From UBA2336 sp964538575 (lineage in GTDB: Bacteria > Bacteroidota > Bacteroidia > Cytophagales > Cyclobacteriaceae): a stretch of DNA of 10,125 bases. The notes under the pieces are model-generated. The model did not search any database and was not told where the DNA came from. It saw nothing but the letters and a program-made list of their open reading frames with translations. Made by a program: the position numbers and the translations under genes. Location of the stretch: NCBI GenBank assembly GCA_964538575.1, contig CAZIGG010000108.1:1-10125 (forward strand). Direction: 5' to 3'. Below, one piece after another: positions 5,072-10,125 of the stretch; within the stretch, counting starts at the first letter, position 1; each line of letters begins with the position of its first letter.

Positions 5072-6421
5072 TTGGAAATAACACTCGACAAAAAGAACAG
5101 CACGGAAGGTTTGATCAGGATCAAAATAAACGAGGCTGACTATCAACCTAAGTACGAAGAAAAAATCCGTGATGCTTCGCGCAAGGCGAACATCAAAGGA
5201 TTCCGTGCAGGCAAAGTACCAGCCGGAATAATCAAAAAGATGTTCGGCAAATCAATTCTTGTAGAAGAGATCAACCACATGCTTTCGCATAAGCTGACCG
5301 ATTACATTAAGGAAAACAACCTGCGCATTATCGGTGAGCCGCTTCCTAACCACGAAAAGGCAAATACCATTAACTGGGATAACCAGAAGGATTTTGAGTT
5401 TGAGTACGAGATCGGCATCGCGGAAGATTTCAACTACGATCTTTCCGGCAAGGTTAAGATCAAATCCTACCCGATTGAGGTTGATGAGAAAGGAATCAAT
5501 GATACGATCAATGACCTTACAAAACGCTTTGGCAAAGCTGATTATCCGGAAACAAGCGAAGCTACTGATAATCTTTTTGGCGGATTAACTCCTTCTGAAG
5601 AAGACGGCTTTAAAAACGAAACTGCCGTAATCGACATCTCCAAAGTTGTTAAGAAAGAGCAGTCAACATTTGTTGGTCTGAAGAAGGGCGATGAAATCTC
5701 TTTTGAGATCAATAATATCTTTGATAAAGATTCTGACGTTGCAACCTTACTGGATGTTTCTGAGGAAATTGCCAGGAAAGCAAAAGGAAAATACACGCTG
5801 AAGATTGAAAACATCAGCCGCGTAGAGCCTGCTGCCATCAACCAGGAACTATTTGACCGCGTATTCGGAAAAGATTCGGTAACCGATGAAGATTCTTTCA
5901 GGGCAAAAGTGAAGGAAACCATCAGTCAGAACTATAAACGCGAAACCGATTATTTCTTAGATCATAACATTGAAGATCATTTCCTCAAAAACACAAAAGT
6001 TAATCTGCCGGAAGGATTTTTGAAGAACTGGTTAAAAGCAACAAGCGAAGGAAAAGTTACCGATGATGTGCTGTCGAAAGAATTTGATACGTACACCCGC
6101 GGCTTAAAGTGGGACCTGATCAAAAATAAGATCGCGGAAGATGCCAAAATCAACGTTGAAACTGACGAGGTAAAAGTACGGGCAAAAGAAGTCATCCTCT
6201 CGCAGTTTGGCGGAGCCGCTTTCGCAGAACAGCTTGGCGATAAACTTGACGGGATCACCGACAACTACTTATCACACGAAAACGGTCAGAATTTTATGCG
6301 GTTATATAACCAGCTTCGTAACGATAAGATTATGAAGCATATCCGGGAAAACATTACCGTGGATGACAAGCCCGTGAGCGTTGACGAATTCAAAAAAATC
6401 GTTCAGGAGCACACGCATTAA
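5072..6421 (+). CDS. tig: trigger factor (ribosome-associated chaperone)
   Basis: Trigger factor binds the ribosomal exit tunnel and shields nascent chains. The product has 449 residues, close to the usual length. The N-terminal ribosome-binding domain carries the signature GFRAGKVP at 43-50. The middle region (about 160-253) sits where the FKBP-like prolyl isomerase domain lies, but is shortened: I see VGLKKGDEISFEI at 201-213, while the PGFE-type active-site segment just before it is missing. Residues from about 255 to 425 are the helical substrate-binding cradle. The start is TTG at 5072: an in-frame TGA stands at 5063-5065, the first in-frame ATG is codon 57, and the sequence from residue 1 (MEITLDKKNSTEG) matches the family's N-terminus. 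It follows tRNA-Leu by 64 bp with no clear promoter of its own, so it may be read from the tRNA promoter. A strong terminator follows. Confidence 0.94.
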   Translation: MEITLDKKNSTEGLIRIKINEADYQPKYEEKIRDASRKANIKGFRAGKVPAGIIKKMFGKSILVEEINHMLSHKLTDYIKENNLRIIGEPLPNHEKANTINWDNQKDFEFEYEIGIAEDFNYDLSGKVKIKSYPIEVDEKGINDTINDLTKRFGKADYPETSEATDNLFGGLTPSEEDGFKNETAVIDISKVVKKEQSTFVGLKKGDEISFEINNIFDKDSDVATLLDVSEEIARKAKGKYTLKIENISRVEPAAINQELFDRVFGKDSVTDEDSFRAKVKETISQNYKRETDYFLDHNIEDHFLKNTKVNLPEGFLKNWLKATSEGKVTDDVLSKEFDTYTRGLKWDLIKNKIAEDAKINVETDEVKVRAKEVILSQFGGAAFAEQLGDKLDGITDNYLSHENGQNFMRLYNQLRNDKIMKHIRENITVDDKPVSVDEFKKIVQEHTH

Positions 6422-6437
6422 GCATTAAAATAAAACT

Positions 6438-6449
6438 GGCCTTCCGGCC
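6438..6449 (+). other. small GGCC-TTCC-GGCC hairpin after tig
   Basis: GGCC (6438-6441) and GGCC (6446-6449) flank a TTCC loop, 16 bp after the tig stop and just before the main terminator stem. No T-run follows. It may stabilise the tig mRNA 3' end. Its role is unproven. Confidence 0.35.
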
Positions 6450-6453
6450 GACT

Positions 6454-6495
6454 ATGGTTTTACCCCGCATGAGCGGGATAAAACCATTTTTATTT
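6454..6495 (+). terminator. rho-independent terminator of tig
   Basis: ATGGTTTTA-C-CCCGC (6454-6468) pairs with GCGGG-A-TAAAACCAT (6473-6487): 14 base pairs with one C.A mismatch and a 4-base ATGA loop. TTTTATTT (6488-6495) follows at once. The tract of T lies only on the plus side, so it ends tig transcription. It separates tig from clpP, which therefore needs its own promoter. Confidence 0.88.
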
Positions 6496-6530
6496 AAAAA
6501 CAGTTATAGTGTGGGTTTACAGGAATTTAC

Positions 6531-6538
6531 TAACCTTG
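6531..6538 (+). promoter_or_regulatory. weak -7 element candidate for clpP
   Basis: TAACCTTG differs from TAnnTTTG by one base and lies 39 bp before the clpP ATG, after the tig terminator. No clear -33 TTG is seen. It is the best candidate in the 82 bp between terminator and gene. Confidence 0.35.
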
Positions 6539-6577
6539 TATATCAGAAATCATCGAAAAAACACATAGAAACAGCAT

Positions 6578-7276
6578 ATGAACCAGAACAACGAATTCAG
6601 AAAATACGCAGTACATCACCTGGGCATGAGTGGAAATTCGCTCGATGACTACAATAAAAAAATGGGTCAGTACGCAGGTAACGTTACGGGTATGACGCCC
6701 AACATCGTTGAGGAACGCCAGATGCGCGCCACGGTGCTTGACGTGTTCTCACGCTTAATGGCCGACCGGATTATTTTCTTCGGAACACCGGTTGATGACT
6801 ATATCGCGAACGTAATCACGGCTCAGCTTTTATTCCTTGAATCGGCTGACCCCAAAAAAGATATCATCATGTACGTAAACAGTCCGGGCGGTTCGGTTTA
6901 TGCCGGTCTCGGCATTTACGATACCATGCAATATGTCAGCCCGGATGTGGCCACAATCTGTACCGGCATGGCAGCATCAATGGGTGCAGTTTTGTTAGCT
7001 GCAGGAACAACCAAGAAAAGATCAGCACTTCCGCATGCGCGCGTGATGATTCACCAGCCTTCTGCCGGCATGCAGGGAACTTCTGCCGACATGGAGATCA
7101 GCCTGAAACAAACCATCGAATTGAGAACAGATCTTTACAATATCCTGGCTAAGCATACGGGCCAAACGTACGAGAAGATCGACAAAGATTCAGACCGCGA
7201 CTACTGGATGCGGGCGGCTGAAGCCAAGGCTTATGGCCTGATTGACGAGGTTTTAGACCGTAACAGCAAGAAGTAA
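6578..7276 (+). CDS. clpP: ATP-dependent Clp protease proteolytic subunit
   Basis: ClpP forms the tetradecameric serine-protease barrel that degrades proteins unfolded by ClpX or another Clp ATPase. The product has 232 residues. The catalytic triad is complete: Ser134 in GMAASMGAVLL, His159 in MIHQPSAG and Asp208 in DSDRDYW. The spacings (25 and 49 residues) equal those of E. coli ClpP. The substrate-strand motif NSPGGSVYAG is at 101-110. The mature body begins near residue 40, so the first roughly 40 residues would be an unusually long propeptide, presumably removed autocatalytically. An in-frame start inside that segment, such as Met17 or Met29, would shorten it but cannot be confirmed. The ATG at 6578 is preceded by the A-rich CATAGAAACAGCAT, and no Shine-Dalgarno site is seen. 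clpX follows 70 bp downstream. Confidence 0.97.
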   Translation: MNQNNEFRKYAVHHLGMSGNSLDDYNKKMGQYAGNVTGMTPNIVEERQMRATVLDVFSRLMADRIIFFGTPVDDYIANVITAQLLFLESADPKKDIIMYVNSPGGSVYAGLGIYDTMQYVSPDVATICTGMAASMGAVLLAAGTTKKRSALPHARVMIHQPSAGMQGTSADMEISLKQTIELRTDLYNILAKHTGQTYEKIDKDSDRDYWMRAAEAKAYGLIDEVLDRNSKK

Positions 7277-7284
7277 TTTATTGG

Positions 7285-7292
7285 TATATTTG
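7285..7292 (+). promoter_or_regulatory. -7 element of a clpX-specific promoter
   Basis: TATATTTG is an exact TAnnTTTG match, 8 bp after the clpP stop and 54 bp before the clpX ATG. The expected -33 position falls in the end of clpP and shows no TTG. It would let clpX be expressed apart from clpP, in addition to read-through. Confidence 0.45.
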
Positions 7293-7346
7293 CATCTAAC
7301 TCCGTGCATTTCAATGTATTGGAGGGCAGATCAAATCGAGGGTAGT

Positions 7347-8579
7347 ATGGCAGAAGTAACGTGTTCGTTTTGCGGAAGAAATAAGAAAGATGTTGACCTG
7401 ATGATCTCGGGAATACACGCGCATATTTGCGATAAGTGTGTAACCCAGGCTACGCAGATTCTTTCGGAAGAGAAAAAGAGCAAAACAGAAGCCGGTCTTA
7501 CGCCCAGCTTTAAGCTGGTCAAGCCGCGCGAGATCAAGAAATTCTTGGATGAATACGTAATCGGCCAGGATGAAGCTAAAAAAGTAATGTCGGTTGCCGT
7601 GTACAATCACTACAAGCGGCTGATGCAGCGTAAGATTGATACAGACATTACCATCGAAAAATCAAATATTATTATGGTAGGCGAAACCGGCACGGGAAAA
7701 ACGTACCTGGCACGCACGCTTGCTAAAATGTTACAGGTTCCTTTCTGCATTGCGGATGCTACTGTACTTACCGAAGCCGGTTATGTAGGAGAAGATGTTG
7801 AAAGTATTTTAACCCGCCTGTTACAGTCTGCGGATTACAACGTTGAAGCTGCAGAACGAGGTATCGTTTACATCGATGAGATTGACAAGATCGCGCGCAA
7901 GTCAGACAATCCGTCTATAACCCGCGATGTTAGCGGTGAAGGCGTTCAGCAGGCATTGTTGAAATTACTGGAAGGAACAGCTGTAAATGTTCCGCCACAA
8001 GGCGGCCGCAAGCATCCCGACCAAAAAATGATCACTGTGAATACAGAAAATATTCTGTTTATCTGCGGGGGCGCATTTGAGGGTCTTTCAAGAATCATCG
8101 GTAACCGGTTGAATACAAGACCGTTAGGCTTTGCATCAGCTACCGGATTACATCCTTCGGATATTGAAAAAGAGAACCTGATCCAGTTTGTTACCGCACT
8201 TGATCTGAAAACATTTGGATTAATTCCTGAACTGATCGGGCGTTTACCGGTGGTTTCATTCCTGAATCCGCTCGATAAAACAGCGCTTAAGAAAATTTTA
8301 ATTGAGCCTAAGAATGCGCTCGCGAAGCAATACAAAAAGCTTTTCGAAATTGAAGAAATTCAATTGGAATTTAAAGACGGGGCGATCGACTTTATCGTTG
8401 AGAAAGCAATCGAGTTTAAGCTGGGCGCCCGGGGCTTACGCGGAATATGTGAAGCCATTATCAACGATGCGATGTTCGACCTTCCTTCTGAAAAGGGCGT
8501 TGACCGGTTAGTGATTACCCGTGCCTACGCGGAAGAGAAATTCAACCGCTCGCAGTACAGCAAGTTGAAGGTAGCGTAA
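7347..8579 (+). CDS. clpX: ATP-dependent Clp protease ATP-binding subunit ClpX
   Basis: ClpX is the AAA+ hexamer that recognises, unfolds and feeds substrates to ClpP. With the start at 7347 the product has 410 residues. The zinc-binding domain is complete, with Cys6, Cys9, Cys28 and Cys31. Then come Walker A GETGTGKT (112-119, Glu where Pro is usual), pore loop GYVG (145-148), Walker B with IDEID (176-180), the RKH loop (221-223), a ClpP-docking LGF tripeptide (260-262, equivalent to IGF) and sensor-2 GARGLR (360-365). The open frame extends upstream to 7281, but those 22 codons have no family match. The ATG at 7347 gives MAEVTCSFCGRNKK, the standard N-terminus, and GAGGG (7338-7342) five bases before it may act as a ribosome binding site, unusual for this window. 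clpP lies just upstream and lpxB converges downstream. Confidence 0.97.
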   Translation: MAEVTCSFCGRNKKDVDLMISGIHAHICDKCVTQATQILSEEKKSKTEAGLTPSFKLVKPREIKKFLDEYVIGQDEAKKVMSVAVYNHYKRLMQRKIDTDITIEKSNIIMVGETGTGKTYLARTLAKMLQVPFCIADATVLTEAGYVGEDVESILTRLLQSADYNVEAAERGIVYIDEIDKIARKSDNPSITRDVSGEGVQQALLKLLEGTAVNVPPQGGRKHPDQKMITVNTENILFICGGAFEGLSRIIGNRLNTRPLGFASATGLHPSDIEKENLIQFVTALDLKTFGLIPELIGRLPVVSFLNPLDKTALKKILIEPKNALAKQYKKLFEIEEIQLEFKDGAIDFIVEKAIEFKLGARGLRGICEAIINDAMFDLPSEKGVDRLVITRAYAEEKFNRSQYSKLKVA

Positions 8580-8607
8580 GTCAGTCTTCGACTCCGCTCA
8601 GACTGAC
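8580..8607. other. inverted repeat between convergent clpX and lpxB
   Basis: GTCAGTCT (8580-8587) pairs with AGACTGAC (8600-8607), an 8-bp stem around a 12-base loop, directly after the clpX stop. No T-run follows on either strand, so it is at best a weak bidirectional terminator or an mRNA 3'-end hairpin. Confidence 0.5.
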
Positions 8608-8625
8608 GACTCCGCTCAGGCTGAC
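8590..8625. repeat. 18-bp tandem repeat containing GACTCCGCTCAG
   Basis: Two adjacent 18-bp units, 8590-8607 and 8608-8625, differ at one base: GACTCCGCTCAG-A-CTGAC versus GACTCCGCTCAG-G-CTGAC. The strings TTCGACTCCGCTCAG and TGAGCGGAGTCGAA look to me like a dispersed intergenic repeat of Bacteroidota genomes. This is recollection and cannot be checked here. Confidence 0.75.
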
Positions 8626-8627
8626 TG

Positions 8628-9740
8628 TTACTCTTTCAGATACTGCAGCACCAATCGTGCTGCATTCTCAGAGGCAGAACCTGTATCCAGGATTCGGATA
8701 ATGTTATCATATTCATTCAGCATTTTTGTTCGATACGATTCATCCATCATAATACGCTTCAATTCTGTTGAAACTCTTTCAACCGATGCATCATTCTGAA
8801 TCATTTCTTTAACCACTTCTTTATCGGCTACAAGGTTTACCAACGAGATAAATTTCACCTTAATGATCAGCCGGGCAATCCAATACGTTAACCCGCTGGT
8901 TTTGTACACCACAACCTGAGGCACCCGGAATAAGGCAGTTTCCAGCGTAGCGGTACCTGATGTGACAATGGCTGCATCAGCAATCGTTAACAGATCATAT
9001 GCAGCATCGTGGACAAACTTTACGTTGGACAGATTTTTTAGCTCACCGTAAAGCTCTTGCTTCAAATTACCGACAGCGGCTACAACAAATTGGATATCAC
9101 GCATTTCAGCAGCCACACCGGCCATCAGCGGAATGATCTTTTTTAGTTCCTGTTGTCTGCTTCCGGGGAGCAGGGCTATAATTTTTGAAGTTGTCAATAA
9201 GCCGTTTTTCTGTTTGAAGTCTGCTGCAGGCTGGTGCGCTTTGATGGCATCCAGCACGGGGTTCCCTACATAATCAACATTCCAGTCAAACTTCTTAAAG
9301 AAATCCTTCTCAAACGGAAGAATAACAAACATCTGATCGACATTGGCTTTCAGCCTGAACGCCCGGCTTTGATTCCACGCCCACACTTTGGGCGAGATGT
9401 ACCAAAAGACTCTTATCCCTTTTTGCCTGGCAAATTTTGCAATGCGCATGTTGAAACCCGCATAGTCAATCAGTACGATTACATCCGGTTTATAGTCCAG
9501 AATATCCTTTTTACACTGCTCAATCTTTTTCGAAATCGTGCGCAGATTTGCGAGCACTTCCGCAAAACCCATAAATGCCAGCTCGCGATAATGGACTACT
9601 TCCTGCATCCCGGCTTCACGCATATAATCTCCGCCAAACCCTCTAAATTGAGCGGCTGGCTCCTGCTGCTTAAGCTGCCTGATGAGATTGCCGCCATGCA
9701 GGTCGCCTGAGCGTTCACCGGCAATTAGATAAAATTTCAT
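8628..9740 (-). CDS. lpxB: lipid-A-disaccharide synthase
   Basis: LpxB transfers the diacylglucosamine phosphate unit from UDP-2,3-diacylglucosamine to lipid X (2,3-diacylglucosamine 1-phosphate), making the lipid A disaccharide at the inner face of the cytoplasmic membrane. The 370-residue GT19-family protein shows GERSGDLHG at 8-16, FMGFAEVL at 56-63, IDYAGFN at 91-97 (Asp92 corresponds to the important Asp98 region of E. coli), YISPKVWAWNQSR at 114-126, LPFEK at 141-145, YVGNPVLDA at 157-165, LPGSR at 191-195, VTSGTATLE at 259-267 and NLVADKEVVKE at 302-312. No membrane span is obvious, as in other peripheral LpxB proteins. The ATG at 9740 starts exactly at the conserved MKFYLIAGE. It lies 21 bp after the queD-like gene and is probably cotranscribed with it, although their functions are unrelated. 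Confidence 0.95.
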   Translation of the reverse strand: MKFYLIAGERSGDLHGGNLIRQLKQQEPAAQFRGFGGDYMREAGMQEVVHYRELAFMGFAEVLANLRTISKKIEQCKKDILDYKPDVIVLIDYAGFNMRIAKFARQKGIRVFWYISPKVWAWNQSRAFRLKANVDQMFVILPFEKDFFKKFDWNVDYVGNPVLDAIKAHQPAADFKQKNGLLTTSKIIALLPGSRQQELKKIIPLMAGVAAEMRDIQFVVAAVGNLKQELYGELKNLSNVKFVHDAAYDLLTIADAAIVTSGTATLETALFRVPQVVVYKTSGLTYWIARLIIKVKFISLVNLVADKEVVKEMIQNDASVERVSTELKRIMMDESYRTKMLNEYDNIIRILDTGSASENAARLVLQYLKE

Positions 9741-9761
9741 TGTTACGAAGATGGCGGTTCT

Positions 9762-10125
9762 TTACTGCTCTCCAAAATATTCAACGTAGTTCCGGGGAGT
9801 TTCATAGAGCCGGATGCTGTGCAGTTTACCACGACTGGTAATGGAGGGAAGGTGTTTTTCGAGAATTTTCCAGATTTCAACGATCAGATTTTCGCAACTG
9901 GCCATTTTTCCTTTCATAAAATCAACGTCTAAGTTGATGTTTTTGTGATCCAGCTTATCGGTTATCTCAGCGCGGATAAGGGTACTGAGCTTTTTCATAT
10001 CCACCACAAAGCCGGTTTCCGGGTCAGGGTTTCCTTTCACGGTAACGATCAGGTCAAAATTATGCCCGTGCCAGTTATCATTCGCACACGGACCGAATAC
10101 CTCCAGGTTTTTCTCCTTTGACCAG
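9762..10125 (-). CDS. queD: 6-pyruvoyl-tetrahydropterin synthase / QueD-family protein, 5' end outside window
   Basis: The family converts dihydroneopterin triphosphate. QueD makes 6-carboxytetrahydropterin for queuosine (7-deazaguanine) synthesis, whereas PTPS makes 6-pyruvoyl-tetrahydropterin. The frame is open to the right edge, and 120 residues are visible. A GTG at 10038-10040 is internal (Val), because family motifs continue upstream of it. Visible residue 13 is the probable catalytic Cys in GPCANDNW, followed by zinc ligands in HGHNF (residues 19 and 21). The first zinc His lies outside the window. DHKNINLD has the catalytic Asp-His pair, and YETPRN holds the pterin-anchoring Glu. Six residues separate the Cys from the first His, like animal PTPS (CNNPNGHGHNY) rather than the shorter E. 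coli QueD loop. The symbol is therefore provisional. lpxB follows 21 bp downstream. Confidence 0.85.
   Translation of the reverse strand, partial: WSKEKNLEVFGPCANDNWHGHNFDLIVTVKGNPDPETGFVVDMKKLSTLIRAEITDKLDHKNINLDVDFMKGKMASCENLIVEIWKILEKHLPSITSRGKLHSIRLYETPRNYVEYFGEQ

Noticed and set aside
5542..6264. Antisense open frames inside tig, and similar overlapping frames inside rel, clpX and lpxB
   Set aside because: They lie opposite or out of frame with well-supported conserved genes and show no family motifs. They are by-products of the real coding sequence.
7281..7346. Upstream TTG start for clpX
   Set aside because: The extra 22 codons overlap the promoter-like TATATTTG and have no resemblance to the family N-terminus. 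ATG at 7347 begins the zinc-binding domain correctly.
9762..10040. Queuosine-type gene as a complete 92-residue ORF starting at GTG
   Set aside because: Conserved catalytic residues (GPCANDNWHGHNF) lie upstream in the same open frame, so the gene is cut by the window edge and the GTG is internal.

Overview
The window looks like ordinary chromosome of a Bacteroidota (Bacteroidetes) bacterium. A member of the Cytophagales is my guess, not a demonstrated placement. Four observations support the phylum. Promoter-like sites fit the Bacteroidota -7 consensus TAnnTTTG. Most starts lack a Shine-Dalgarno sequence. Several proteins (ClpX with GETGTGKT, LpxB with IDYAGFN, trigger factor) have features I associate with this phylum. 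Intergenic strings such as CCCGATAGCTATCGGG and TTCGACTCCGCTCAG look like its dispersed repeats. LpxB implies a lipid A-bearing outer membrane.

Left part (1-4653), minus strand, read from right to left: rel (bifunctional (p)ppGpp synthetase/hydrolase), a Fur-family repressor, a small STAS-domain protein and purA (adenylosuccinate synthase). Beyond purA, on the same strand, is what looks like the promoter, UP-like A/T tract and boxA-bearing leader of an rRNA operon whose 16S gene would lie outside the window. fur, the STAS gene and purA are packed tightly (22 and 4 bp gaps) behind one promoter-like site.

Centre (4654-5071): the divergent intergenic region holds a tRNA-Leu(UAG). Immediately upstream are two perfect 59-bp tandem copies of its own 5' half, each carrying an 18-bp palindrome where the D-loop should be. 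This is the most unusual object in the window. A promoter-like site and a hairpin precede the array, and a stem-loop follows the tRNA.

Right part (5072-8579), plus strand: tig (trigger factor, TTG start), a strong intrinsic terminator, then clpP and clpX. This is the conserved protein-quality-control cluster: trigger factor folds nascent chains at the ribosome, and ClpXP unfolds and degrades tagged or damaged proteins. A short repeat-rich gap separates clpX from the convergent minus-strand pair queD-like (cut by the window end) and lpxB.

Most of the window is conserved housekeeping DNA. I see no phage, transposase, defence system, CRISPR array or obvious horizontally acquired gene. The novelty is in the non-coding parts: the tRNA-derived tandem repeat, the iterated GGATT motif over the fur promoter, and the imperfect tandem repeat after clpX.
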